This document shows positions 8,605 to 17,103 of a DNA stretch of 64,000 bases, in pieces. The stretch spans positions 1,200,944 through 1,264,943 of the forward strand of contig CP141729.1 in NCBI GenBank assembly GCA_035621215.1. Reading direction: 5' to 3'. Numbering within the stretch: the stretch's first letter is position 1; every line of letters begins with the position of its first letter. Under the pieces are notes generated by a model that was not told the origin of the DNA, searched no databases, and worked only from the letters and a program-made list of their open reading frames with translations. Made by a program: the position numbers and the translations under genes. The DNA comes from Oscillospiraceae bacterium MB08-C2-2. Lineage in GTDB: Bacteria; Bacillota; Clostridia; Oscillospirales; Ruminococcaceae.

Positions 8605-9843
8605 ATGGATGCTTATAAACGTGCGGTGGCTATGATGGATCGGAAGGATAAGGGGCTGATTGCCTGCGGACTGGCCAGTAATTTGGATTTGCTTATTGGA
8701 TGGGATGAGGAACTGGTGCAGAGCTGGGTTGACCGGTTCGCCACCGTCCCACGCCACTACGGACAGGCTTTCACCATGGAGGAGGTGGCAAACCTTTTTT
8801 TGTATCATCTCCCCCGTGGGGGCACCGAATGCTTTGTTTCCCCGGAAATTGGCAGGCATATTGAAACGGAGGCCAACGTTTCCAATCGTGCCGTGGGCGG
8901 AACTGGTACCCACGCCGCTAAGGTGCTTTCCTTGTTGGGCTTTCCTGCTCTGCTGCATATGACTGTGATTTGCAGTCCTTTGCTGGAACACCTCCGCTAT
9001 CCTTCGCTTTCTATGGCGTCCGCAGAGGGGCCGGTTTCCGGTATGGAATACAACCCGGGAATCGAAATGCAGGCTCCTCACTACATTTTTCAGTTTCCCA
9101 AGGGTGCCTGCCTGACCTTTCAGGGCAAAGAATACCGTGCGCCGGTAGCCAACAAAATTATGCTCTCACGCAACGATGTAAACACCCATCTGCCTTTGCA
9201 GCCTGAGTTTTTCCATGCACTGCGGGATCGGGAGGATGTACCGGTGCTGCTGCTATCCGCTCTCAGCAATTTGGTGAATAAGGAAGACTTGGTGGGCCAC
9301 CCCCGCCTACTGGCCAAATATATCTCCGAAATGAAAAAGCCTCCTCTGGTTTATTATGAGTGCGGCCCCTTCCGTGTACCGGACGGGCTCACCTATATGA
9401 TGGAGAGCTTTCATACCTCCATCGATATTCTGGGATGCAGCGATGAAGAGATTTTTGCTTTGACCGGAGAAACGGATACCAGCGCCGAAGGATTGTATCG
9501 TGCATTGTGCCGCACAATGGAAGTTCTCAAGCCACAGAAGGGCCTTGTTCTTCATACCCGGGAAGGGGCTCTTTATTATGGAAATCCTCTGGATTGTGAC
9601 ATTGAAGCTGGGCTTGCCATGGGTGGCTTAACCGCCTCTACAAAGGCGAGGCTTGGGGTATATGGGACCCGTGGGCAGGTGCTGGCGATTCAGGACGAAC
9701 CCAACAGCCCCTTAGGGGAGGAAATGCGGGCCACTCTTGCCCCTAAGGGAATTATCTTTGTTCCCTCAAAGCCTGTGGAGCACCCCACCGCCAGTATCGG
9801 TTTAGGAGATACCTTCACGGCTGGCGTGCTGACCTGTTTTTAA
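8605..9843 (+). CDS. ADP-dependent sugar kinase (ADP-PFK/ADP-glucokinase family)
   Basis: A 412-residue protein of the ADP-dependent glucokinase/phosphofructokinase family of the ribokinase fold, which uses ADP rather than ATP to phosphorylate glucose or fructose-6-phosphate. The C-terminal GLGDTF (about 402-407) is the catalytic GXGD motif. An internal NRAVGGTGTHAA segment (about 94-105) matches the sugar-side glycine motif. This family is best known from archaea but occurs in some bacteria. The sugar specificity is not evident. GGGGGCC precedes the ATG at 8605. It is monocistronic, with its own promoter and terminator. Confidence 0.82.
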   Translation: MDAYKRAVAMMDRKDKGLIACGLASNLDLLIGWDEELVQSWVDRFATVPRHYGQAFTMEEVANLFLYHLPRGGTECFVSPEIGRHIETEANVSNRAVGGTGTHAAKVLSLLGFPALLHMTVICSPLLEHLRYPSLSMASAEGPVSGMEYNPGIEMQAPHYIFQFPKGACLTFQGKEYRAPVANKIMLSRNDVNTHLPLQPEFFHALRDREDVPVLLLSALSNLVNKEDLVGHPRLLAKYISEMKKPPLVYYECGPFRVPDGLTYMMESFHTSIDILGCSDEEIFALTGETDTSAEGLYRALCRTMEVLKPQKGLVLHTREGALYYGNPLDCDIEAGLAMGGLTASTKARLGVYGTRGQVLAIQDEPNSPLGEEMRATLAPKGIIFVPSKPVEHPTASIGLGDTFTAGVLTCF

Positions 9844-9857
9844 TATTGTTTAATTTC

Positions 9858-9897
9858 AAATGCCATTCTTTCTGTTTAGGGGGAGTGGCATTTTTAT
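9858..9897 (+). terminator. Terminator of the ADP-dependent kinase gene
   Basis: 11-bp arms AAATGCCATTC / GAGTGGCATTT (one wobble) followed by TTTATATTTT. Confidence 0.75.
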
Positions 9898-9987
9898 ATT
9901 TTAGAGACCATACCTGGTTTTGATGATTGATATTGCAAAACTTCACTCCTTGTAAAACACTTCTCTAAGGAATTGACGGATTTCAAG

Positions 9988-10016
9988 TTGACAATTGCCC
10001 CAATTTATGTTATTTT
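9988..10016 (+). promoter_or_regulatory. Promoter of tRNA-Pro
   Basis: TTGACA (9988-9993), a 17-bp spacer and TATTTT (10011-10016), placing the start about 30 bp before the tRNA. Confidence 0.6.
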
Positions 10017-10054
10017 TATTTGTGTTGTCAGAACGATTTTCTGGCAAGTTTTAA

Positions 10055-10131
10055 CGAGGTGTAGCGCAGTTTGGTAGCGCGCTACGTTCGGGACGTAGAA
10101 GCCGCAGGTTCGAATCCTGTCACCTCGACCA
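10055..10131 (+). tRNA. tRNA-Pro (anticodon CGG)
   Basis: A 77-nt cloverleaf with acceptor CGAGGTG/CACCTCG and anticodon stem CTACG/CGTAG around loop TTCGGGA. It has a GGTTCGAATCC T arm and an encoded CCA. A genomic island begins immediately downstream. Confidence 0.95.
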
Positions 10132-10135
10132 GAAG

Positions 10136-10152
10136 ATTAGGTCAAAATAGAT
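10136..10152 (+). repeat. Left arm of the 17-bp inverted repeat bracketing the island
   Basis: ATTAGGTCAAAATAGAT starts 5 nt after the tRNA-Pro CCA end. Its exact reverse complement is at 19405-19421, just after the methyltransferase gene. Confidence 0.75.
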
Positions 10153-10187
10153 ACAAGGCTGAAAAAGCCAGTGTTTATGCGGCCTGA

Positions 10188-10225
10188 CGAGGGTTTTGAA
10201 TGAAAAATTCAAGACCCTCGTTTTT
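10188..10225 (+). terminator. Terminator downstream of tRNA-Pro
   Basis: A 14-bp stem (10188-10201 with 10207-10220, one G-T pair), a GAAAA loop and five T residues. Confidence 0.85.
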
Positions 10226-10233
10226 CATAGATG

Positions 10234-10274
10234 CACCTCGCTTTTTAACAAGAAAGCGGGGTGTTTCTCGTTTT
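10234..10274 (+). terminator. Second terminator-like hairpin at the island edge
   Basis: Arms CACCTCGCTTT (10234-10244) and AAAGCGGGGTG (10253-10263) are followed by a T-rich stretch. CACCTCG echoes the 3' acceptor strand of tRNA-Pro, but it is too short to call an attachment site. Confidence 0.55.
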
Positions 10275-10334
10275 AGGCCGGAATCAGTCCGGTAAACAAT
10301 TTAATAAAGCCAATACCCTACAGGGCAATTTTGA

Positions 10335-10378
10335 AGCGGCTGTGTTCTTCGTAACTGAAAAACACAGCCGCTTTTTTT
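10335..10378 (+). terminator. Third terminator hairpin before the island's first gene
   Basis: 12-bp arms AGCGGCTGTGTT / AACACAGCCGCT and a run of seven T residues. Confidence 0.8.
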
Positions 10379-10412
10379 GCGCCCAAAATCAAAAAGAAAG
10401 GATGGATGCACC

Positions 10413-10715
10413 ATGAAAAATGAACTGCAATCCCTGCGGCTATTCAGCCCCCTCTTCCCCCATATCTACCGAAAAAACGAATGGGGTGATCTTGACGATT
10501 ATCGGGAGGATTTATCTGCCTCCGAGCTTTTAGAATACGAAGATGAAATTCTTGCCCTCATTCAGAAAGAAAAGCTGCCCGATGAGGGTGAGCGTGGCCT
10601 CGCCGTTTACCTCGATGATGATCTCAGCCGAAAGGTGTACAGCATCAACCCGACTGTGGAGGAATGGAACGGCGAGCTGTGGGGCGTGACCGTGTCAGCG
10701 CCGATGATAAAATGA
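10413..10715 (+). CDS. Small acidic protein of clostridial mobile elements, probably C-terminally truncated
   Basis: A 100-residue protein with an ATG at 10413 after an AAAGAAAGGATGG ribosome site. From memory, homologues in clostridial integrative elements open similarly (KNELQSLRLFSPL) and continue well beyond the region ELWGV, where this one stops. The last ten residues look unrelated, and the IS21 left end lies 8 bp after the stop. I infer a truncated copy. The molecular function is unknown. A further upstream in-frame start (10377) has no ribosome site. Confidence 0.55.
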   Translation: MKNELQSLRLFSPLFPHIYRKNEWGDLDDYREDLSASELLEYEDEILALIQKEKLPDEGERGLAVYLDDDLSRKVYSINPTVEEWNGELWGVTVSAPMIK

Positions 10716-10814
10716 AGGAAAGTGCCAATTAAAAAATGCAGTTTTCTGGCGGATAGGGATGACATATGATACACTTTTTTCTGTCTGTAAAAAGCAGATA
10801 GAAAGGGTGGCAAA

Positions 10815-12050
10815 ATGGAAGGAGACAACTGGATGGACATCCGAAGCGACCGCCAAAAAGGAATGAGCTACACAGAGATCGCCCGCAAGTACAACATAGA
10901 CCCACGCACAGCAAAACGATATGCCCAGGCCGACACAAAACCGGTGTACAGCCTGACAGATCCCAAGCCATCAAAACTGGATCCATACAAAGAACAGATT
11001 GACGTGTGGCTGGAAGAAGCGCCGTATTCGGCGCTGCGGATACTGGAGAAGATCAAGGAAATGGGATTTCCGGGAGAATACTCCATCGTGAAGCACTACG
11101 TGCGAGGGAAAAAAGGACAGTTGGATGAGAAAGCAACGGTGCGGTTTGAGACGATGCCGGGGCTACAAGGCCAGGTGGACTGGGCATTCTTTGAAGATCA
11201 TGTTGTGCTGGAAGATGGGAAACAGAAGAAGCTGTACTGCTTCCTGATGGTGCTGGGATACTCCCGGATGCGGTACATAGAATTTGTGACGGACATGAGC
11301 ACCAACACGCTGATCCGCTGCCACCAGAACGCATTTCGGTACTTTCACGGCTACCCGGAGGAGATACTGTACGACAACATGAAGCAGGTGGTCGTCAAGC
11401 GTCTGCTCCGGCAGGAGGACAGCACGCTCAACCGACAATTTGAGGATTTTGCTGGATTCTACGGGTTCAAGCCGGTATTGTGCCGACCCTACCGGGGCCA
11501 GACAAAGGGCAAGGTGGAGCGGACAGTGGCGTTTGTTCGGGATAATTTCATGGTGGGAATCCGGTACAATTCGCTTGACGACCTAAACGGACAGGCCGTG
11601 GCATGGTGCAACAAGGTCAATGGGAAAGTGCACGCCACCACAAATGAGATTCCATTTGAGAGGCTAAAAAAAGAGGGCCTCAGCCCCCTTTCCAGAGAAT
11701 ATATCATCGACAAAATCAACCTGCGCCGGGTACAAAAAGACTGCCTCATCTCGTATGCCGGCAATCAGTATTCTGTACCAGCAGAATACGTCGGCAGAGA
11801 TGTGGCAGTCGTAGCCCTGGACAACATGCTTGCCGCCTACTACGAAGGAAAGCAAATCGCCCTGCACCGCATATCGTACCAGAAAAAAGATATGGTAGTC
11901 AATGCCCAACATTACCGAAGATTAACCCTTAAGCAATCATTTGACATCGAAAACACCTTGCTGGACGGCGACAATGTCATTGATTTTCCTATCCGGCCGC
12001 CAAGTCTGTCCGCATACGATGAAGTAGCGGAGGTGGCGCAGTATGAGTGA
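10815..12050 (+). CDS. istA: IS21 transposase IstA
   Basis: A 411-residue transposase. It has an N-terminal helix-turn-helix (KGMSYTEIARKYNIDPRTAKRY, key residues S, I and R, about 16-37). The RNase H-like DDE core has Asp in GQVDWAFFE (about 119), Asp in ILYDNMKQVV (about 184) and Glu in GKVERTV (about 233). The start follows AAAGGGTGG. It works with the IstB ATPase to move the element and appears intact. Confidence 0.93.
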   Translation: MEGDNWMDIRSDRQKGMSYTEIARKYNIDPRTAKRYAQADTKPVYSLTDPKPSKLDPYKEQIDVWLEEAPYSALRILEKIKEMGFPGEYSIVKHYVRGKKGQLDEKATVRFETMPGLQGQVDWAFFEDHVVLEDGKQKKLYCFLMVLGYSRMRYIEFVTDMSTNTLIRCHQNAFRYFHGYPEEILYDNMKQVVVKRLLRQEDSTLNRQFEDFAGFYGFKPVLCRPYRGQTKGKVERTVAFVRDNFMVGIRYNSLDDLNGQAVAWCNKVNGKVHATTNEIPFERLKKEGLSPLSREYIIDKINLRRVQKDCLISYAGNQYSVPAEYVGRDVAVVALDNMLAAYYEGKQIALHRISYQKKDMVVNAQHYRRLTLKQSFDIENTLLDGDNVIDFPIRPPSLSAYDEVAEVAQYE

Positions 12051-12840
12051 AGTTTTGTACGAGCGACTCAAAGAAAACCTGGAATCCCTCAAAATGCGCA
12101 ATACCCTGGAGATCATCGACAACTACCTGGAACGAGCTATCAAGGATGAACTCAACATTGTGGATGTCCTCGATCATATCTTCACCGAAGAGGCTAGGAG
12201 CAAGCGTCAGAGAGCTTACGAGAAGCAGATTCAGATGTCCGGCTTCCCCATCAAGAAGACCTTGGAGGACTTTGATTTCTCTTTTCAACCCTCCATCGAC
12301 AAGCGCCAGATCGACGAGCTTTCTACCATGCGGTTCGTGGAGAATGCTGAGAATGTAGTGTTTTTGGGGCCACCTGGCGTTGGCAAAACCCATCTGGCCA
12401 ATGCGCTGGGTATGGTTGCCGCCAAAAACCGCTACTCCACCTACTACATCAACTGCCATACCCTCATTGAGCAGCTGAAGAAAAGCCACTACGAGAATCG
12501 GCTACCAGACAAACTCCGCACCCTCATCCGTTACAAGGTGCTCATCATCGACGAAATTGGGTATTTGCCCATGGATATTCAAGGCGCTAACTTGTTCTTT
12601 CAACTCATTGCCAAAAGATACGAGAAAGCCTCTACCATCTTTACCTCAAACAAGACTTTTTCCCAGTGGAATGAAGTTTTTGCCGATGTTACCATTGCTT
12701 CCGCTATCCTCGACAGAGTGCTTCACCACTGTACCGTCATCAACATCAAGGGCGAAAGTTATCGCCTGAAAGAGCGCAAAGAGTACATGAAGCAAAAGCA
12801 GCAAATCGTCAATACCTTGTTTGAGCAGAACGCTCAGTAA
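12043..12840 (+). CDS. istB: IS21 helper ATPase IstB
   Basis: A 265-residue DnaC-like AAA+ ATPase with Walker A GPPGVGKTH (about 109-117) and Walker B VLIIDEIGYL (about 166-175). It overlaps istA by 8 nt, as is usual for the family. IstB assembles on target DNA and activates IstA. Full length. Confidence 0.93.
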   Translation: MSEVLYERLKENLESLKMRNTLEIIDNYLERAIKDELNIVDVLDHIFTEEARSKRQRAYEKQIQMSGFPIKKTLEDFDFSFQPSIDKRQIDELSTMRFVENAENVVFLGPPGVGKTHLANALGMVAAKNRYSTYYINCHTLIEQLKKSHYENRLPDKLRTLIRYKVLIIDEIGYLPMDIQGANLFFQLIAKRYEKASTIFTSNKTFSQWNEVFADVTIASAILDRVLHHCTVINIKGESYRLKERKEYMKQKQQIVNTLFEQNAQ

Positions 12841-12925
12841 TCTAACTTTATACCCGACATTCCTCCCGCCGAAAACCTACAAAATTTATTCGGCGTTTTA
12901 TTGCAAATTTAAACCGCCGTTGACA

Positions 12926-14021
12926 TCAATATTCCCGCATTTTAGGTTACGAAAAAGGTGAGGACGGTCAGCCCGAAATTGTGCCGGAGGAAGCGGAAAT
13001 TGTCAAGCGGATTTTCAGGAGCTATTACTCCGGTGCCAGCGTCCGAAAAATAAAGGAATCGCTGGAGGCAGACAACATTCTCTCTCCCACCGGTAAGCAG
13101 GAATGGTCAGTTGGCGTACTGCAGTATATGCTCCGGAACGAGCGTTACATCGGCGATGCCCTGCTGCAGAAAACCTATGTAGTGGACTGCCTGACCAAGG
13201 AAACCCGGAAAAACAACGGCGAAATCCCCCAGTATTATGTAACTGGAAACCATGAGCCGATTATATCAAAGGATTTATTCAACCTTGTACAGGAGGAAAT
13301 CGCCCGGAGAGCCGGGAAACGTAAGGTGGCCAAGAAAGCTGTGAAAACCGAAAAAGGAAAATATAGCAGCAAATATGCGCTGACTGAGCTTCTCTGCTGC
13401 GGTGAATGCGGGACACAATACCGCAGGGTTACTTGGGCGAGAAATGGCAAGAAAAAGGTGGTCTGGCGCTGTATCAACCGCTTGGAGTACGGCACGAAAT
13501 ACTGCAAGGAATCCCCTACCATTGAGGAAAGCCGGTTGCACCAAGCCATTGTCGCCGCCCTGAACCGGTTGGATGAGGATAAGGCTGATGTCATCGAAAC
13601 CCTCAAAGCAGGCCTGCAGCTTGCCATCGGTTCACAGGATGATGACAGCTTCAATGAAGCGGCTGTCCAAAACCGTATCGCCGAGCTGCAGAGCGTGATG
13701 ATGGATTTGGTGGAACTCAGCTCCAAATCCAGCGCCGGTGCAGATTACTTCGAGGCCAAGTTTGAGGAAATCGCAGCGGAGATAAAGGGATTACAGAATC
13801 AGCTTGGCGAACACCAAGAGCAGACCATGCTCGCCCAAAACACACAAGCCCGAATTCATGAATTGCTTTACATGATGGAACATACCGATCTCAGCTTGAA
13901 AGAATACCGGGAGGATGTAGTCAAGGCTGTGATTGATAAGGTGGAGATTTTATCCGCCGACCGCATCCGGATTACCTTTAAGGGAAATACACAAATGGAA
14001 CAAGAGCTGCCGGGTGAATAA
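12926..14021 (+). pseudogene. Large serine recombinase, N-terminal catalytic domain deleted
   Basis: The frame is open from the IS21 edge (residues SRILGYEKGEDGQPEIVP, then on through a GTG at 12981) to 14021. The remaining parts are the recombinase DNA-binding domain (PEEAEIVKRIF onward), a zinc ribbon with CCGECG...CINR...C, and a C-terminal coiled coil. The catalytic resolvase domain with its serine is absent, so this fragment cannot recombine DNA. It marks the island as a former integrative element. The IS21 insertion removed its start. Confidence 0.85.
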
Positions 14022-14035
14022 AGATAGCAGGAGAA

Positions 14036-14066
14036 GCCGCCACAAATGCTGGCGGCATTTTTCTTT
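14036..14066 (+). terminator. Terminator after the recombinase fragment
   Basis: GCCGCCA / TGGCGGC arms followed by ATTTTTCTTT. Confidence 0.75.
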
Positions 14067-14204
14067 GGGTAGAATTTTTGCTATTTTTCAATTCGTTTCA
14101 CCATAATACTGTGAATATTTCCATAATTTACACGAATTTGATTGCTTTATTCGCCGCTGCGATATATAATATATACAATATTTATTCGGCAAAGGAACGT
14201 TCTA

Positions 14205-14378
14205 ATGGACTATATGACAGCGAAAGAAGCAGCGGAAAAATGGGAAATCACTCCACGCCGGGTACAGGTGCTTTGCGCACAGGGTAAGATACCGGGCGCT
14301 GTTCGGTTTGGGGTTACTTGGGCAATACCTAAGGATGCTACGAAGCCTAAGGATGGTCGATATAAAAATGGCGATTAG
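14205..14378 (+). CDS. Small helix-turn-helix (excisionase-like) protein
   Basis: A 57-residue protein. The pattern MTAKEAAEKWEITPRRVQ is a MerR/excisionase-type helix-turn-helix (about 4-21), followed by a small wing (GAVRFGVTWAIP). Such proteins act as excisionases or small regulators on integrative elements. The ATG at 14205 follows AAAGGAACG. It fits the element that carried the broken recombinase, or could regulate the defence-like cassette downstream. Confidence 0.65.
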   Translation: MDYMTAKEAAEKWEITPRRVQVLCAQGKIPGAVRFGVTWAIPKDATKPKDGRYKNGD

Positions 14379-14458
14379 AAAGAAAGTATATATGGCTGGA
14401 CAATGCTTCAGAATTGATAGGTTGTTTTATCAACCTTATGCTTAGTTAATTGCTGCTA

Positions 14459-14487
14459 TTGTAAAAAAAGGTAAAATGATTTATATC
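14459..14487 (+). promoter_or_regulatory. Possible promoter of the ATPase-nuclease-methyltransferase cassette
   Basis: TTGTAA (14459-14464), a 17-bp spacer and TATATC (14482-14487), a weak match about 75 bp before the first gene. A 6-bp-stem hairpin (AGGTTG/CAACCT, about 14419-14436) lies just upstream. The rest of 14379-14565 has no gene. Confidence 0.3.
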
Positions 14488-14565
14488 AAGTGATAAGTAA
14501 AACCAGTGAATATGTAAGAAGATTTAAAACAGGTATCCGTAAAATGGGATAAAAGGAGAATATCT

Positions 14566-16452
14566 ATGGCTATTTATCTTCCGCTTGTTAATAAAATGGA
14601 AGTAACGGGAATTGACAAAATATTTAAAAATGAGATAGTTGAGATAGATTTCAATAAATCTCTTAGTATTTTATTAGGAGGTAATGGCTTAGGTAAAACG
14701 ACACTTCTGCAGAGCATAATTTATGCTCTGACAGGTGGCTTGAATACCAAAGAAGTAGAGTCAATTACCAGTCTAAGATGGAATAATGATTTTTTTAAAA
14801 AACGTGTGAATCCAGAAATGTTAACGACCGCTGACATTATGATAGACTTCAATTTAGGAAGCTGTAATTTTCAAATAACCAGAGGGATAAATAATAATAA
14901 AATCACCTCGTTAATTGTTAATTATCAAACCATAGATGAAGCGTATTTTGAAGAAGAAATTGTTCAAAAGGGTAATTACGATAATTACGATAGTTTTGTT
15001 TTTATTGTTAATCGTATGTTATACTTGCCAGAAAGTAGAAGAACCTTGACATGGGATTATGATGCTCAAGTTAGAACCTTAATGATTTTGAGTAATGATA
15101 TAATTGATGAAAAGAAGTACCGTGAACTGAGGGCTGAAATAAAAAATTTAGATAGTACAAAAAGGCATACCACAGTCAGAATTAATAAAATAGCAGCGTT
15201 GGCTGAAAAGGAAACATTAACTCGCACAAAGGCATTAACTCCAGAAAGAGATGAAATGCTCCGCAGAAAAAATGAATTGAGCCAGCAGTTGCAAATATAT
15301 CTGAATGAAAGAGAAAATCATTCAAATGACTTGAAAAAGTTTGAAGAGAGAAGAGCAATTTTAGCTGAGGAAATCTTAAAAATAACTAATATTATTAGGA
15401 CGTATGAAGCAGATTTTTTATCTAGAAGTTTATCTCAATATGGTGAAAAAATAAATGTATTGTTTGAAAAAGCTGTAGCTAACGGTATTTGTCCTAATTG
15501 TGGAGAAAAAACAGAAACTTATAGGGCGATTGCCCGTGAAAGGGCTTCACTCGGTGAGTGCCTAGTTTGCGGTGTTAAACATCATGAACCCAATCATATT
15601 TCAACTAACGAAATAGATGATTGCAATTCTCAGCTCAATGAAAAACTAATAGCGAGAGATAACGCTAATACCCATATTATTCATTTGCGTAATCAAATTC
15701 AAACTTTGGATGATAATATTTTTGGAATAAGAAAAGAAGTAAATACAATAGATTATGCATTATTTATAAATGCCGATAATGTTAATGAGGTGAATTCAGA
15801 AGAGGAATTCGAAGATATTGAAGTTGAGCATGCAAAATTACTTTCTACTCGAGATGGTTTGGAAAGTGATATTAAAATTAAAACCTCTGAAGCAGATAGG
15901 TTATACCAGAGATTTATGAACGATTTTGAAGAAAGATATAAACGTCTATCGGACATCTATAAAACTGTTGCGACCTCGTTTTTAGGGAAAACAGTGACAT
16001 TAGAATATGAAAATAGCCCAGATAAATTTGTGGAAATAAAATATTTCATACCGGTATTTGATGAAGAAGCAAGAAAAAATCCGGAAGATTGTTCTGAAGC
16101 ACAAAGATTTTTTTTAGATATTGCATTTAGATTATCGTTAATTGTTTTGAATCAAGAGTTAACAGGTACCAGTGGTACTTTTGTGTGTGAAACACCTGAA
16201 TCGGCTCTTGATGTTAGCTATGTTAATAATGTTGTTGAGATGTTTTTTGAATTTTTGGAAAAAGATAATAAGCTTATTTTGTCAAATAACATTCAAAAAC
16301 TAGGCTTAGCACAATTACTAGTCGGTAAATCAAAAAAAGAAAATATGCAATATTCTATTTTTGATTTATTAGAATATGGAAAACTTTCTGAAATTCAAAA
16401 GAATTCAACTGAGTTGCTAACAATACGTGATGAAATTTTGAGAGGTATATAG
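14566..16452 (+). CDS. SMC/Rad50-like ATPase with central cysteine motifs (LmuB-like)
   Basis: A 628-residue ABC-type SMC-like ATPase. Walker A GGNGLGKTT lies at 38-46. Long charged coiled coils occupy roughly 180-300 and 350-460 and flank a four-cysteine module, C309xxC312 and C332xxC335, the place where Rad50 has its zinc hook. A signature-like SEAQRFFLDIAF follows at about 510-521, and a Walker B-like FVCETPESALD at 539-549, where Glu replaces the usual first Asp. By family logic it should sense DNA ends or foreign DNA and control a partner nuclease. It is strongly AT-rich compared with flanking host genes. AAAGGAG precedes the ATG. First gene of a tightly packed four-gene unit. Confidence 0.8.
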   Translation: MAIYLPLVNKMEVTGIDKIFKNEIVEIDFNKSLSILLGGNGLGKTTLLQSIIYALTGGLNTKEVESITSLRWNNDFFKKRVNPEMLTTADIMIDFNLGSCNFQITRGINNNKITSLIVNYQTIDEAYFEEEIVQKGNYDNYDSFVFIVNRMLYLPESRRTLTWDYDAQVRTLMILSNDIIDEKKYRELRAEIKNLDSTKRHTTVRINKIAALAEKETLTRTKALTPERDEMLRRKNELSQQLQIYLNERENHSNDLKKFEERRAILAEEILKITNIIRTYEADFLSRSLSQYGEKINVLFEKAVANGICPNCGEKTETYRAIARERASLGECLVCGVKHHEPNHISTNEIDDCNSQLNEKLIARDNANTHIIHLRNQIQTLDDNIFGIRKEVNTIDYALFINADNVNEVNSEEEFEDIEVEHAKLLSTRDGLESDIKIKTSEADRLYQRFMNDFEERYKRLSDIYKTVATSFLGKTVTLEYENSPDKFVEIKYFIPVFDEEARKNPEDCSEAQRFFLDIAFRLSLIVLNQELTGTSGTFVCETPESALDVSYVNNVVEMFFEFLEKDNKLILSNNIQKLGLAQLLVGKSKKENMQYSIFDLLEYGKLSEIQKNSTELLTIRDEILRGI

Positions 16453-16454
16453 AT

Positions 16455-17099
16455 ATGCAATCAGGATTACTTTTAAGGATGCGTGATGTGGCGCTATGCT
16501 TGTTTTACGCTAAAAAAAACAAGCAATTATTGACTAAAATACAATTACAAAAATTAATTTATTTGAGTGATTGCCTGCAAATGTTTATGAATACAACTTT
16601 ATTAGATAAAGGTCATGAAACTTATTTGCACGGGCCATATGATCGAAATATTCAAAACGCTTCAGATATTTTAGTTTTTAGAAATATGGCGGAAATGCAT
16701 AATATACATTTTTTTGGAGGCAATATATCTTGCCAGTATGAATTGATAGAAAGCGGCGAAAATTGGGTTAAATATTTACGTGAAAATGACCAGACAGCTT
16801 TACAAATTTCATCCATAATCGAATGCCTGCTCGAAGTCATAATTAAAAGAGATTTGCTTAGAGAAATAAAAAATATTGTATATTCTGAACCTCTTTTCGT
16901 AAAGAATCAAAAAAACGGGTATGGTGTTACTCTTAATTTTAATGATTTGGACGAAAATGACGTGTTTAATTATTTAACAATTATTCTCGATGCATTTCAA
17001 TTTGAAAAGGAAGCTAGTAAAACGATATTTGTCAGTGATTTGTTTATTGATTATTTGCAAAAACGTATGCAGGCACTGGCAACTAATCAGGAGGTGTAA
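16455..17099 (+). CDS. Small middle component of the ABC-ATPase system (ABC-3C/LmuC-like, possibly Panacea-related)
   Basis: A 214-residue protein starting 2 nt after the ATPase stop. The N-terminal region IQLQKLIYLSDCLQMF followed by YLHGPYD (about 28-66) recalls the Panacea/SocA (DUF4065) pattern of LQKLLY...GPV. Its position and size match the middle component of ABC-three-component systems. I assign the role mainly from context: an adaptor between the ATPase and the nuclease. No enzymatic motif is visible. AT-rich like its neighbours. Confidence 0.55.
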   Translation: MQSGLLLRMRDVALCLFYAKKNKQLLTKIQLQKLIYLSDCLQMFMNTTLLDKGHETYLHGPYDRNIQNASDILVFRNMAEMHNIHFFGGNISCQYELIESGENWVKYLRENDQTALQISSIIECLLEVIIKRDLLREIKNIVYSEPLFVKNQKNGYGVTLNFNDLDENDVFNYLTIILDAFQFEKEASKTIFVSDLFIDYLQKRMQALATNQEV

Positions 17100-17103
17100 A
17101 TAG

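Larger units (their letters stand above)
10723..12925 (+). mobile_element. IS21-family insertion sequence
   Basis: istA and istB overlap by 8 nt, the hallmark of IS21. Ends are placed at TGCCAA (10723) and its imperfect complement TTGACA (12920-12925). Subterminal repeats agree on both sides: GCAGTTTTCTGGCGG on the left and, reversed, GTAGGTTTTCGGCGGG on the right. The flanks (GAAAG on the left, TCAAT on the right) do not form a target duplication, and a recombinase gene starts mid-frame at the right end. I infer that a deletion followed insertion. Confidence 0.8.

Noticed and set aside
10234-10240. CACCTCG repeat of the tRNA-Pro 3' end as an attachment site
   Set aside because: Only 7 bp match, within a hairpin arm, which is too short to support an att duplication.
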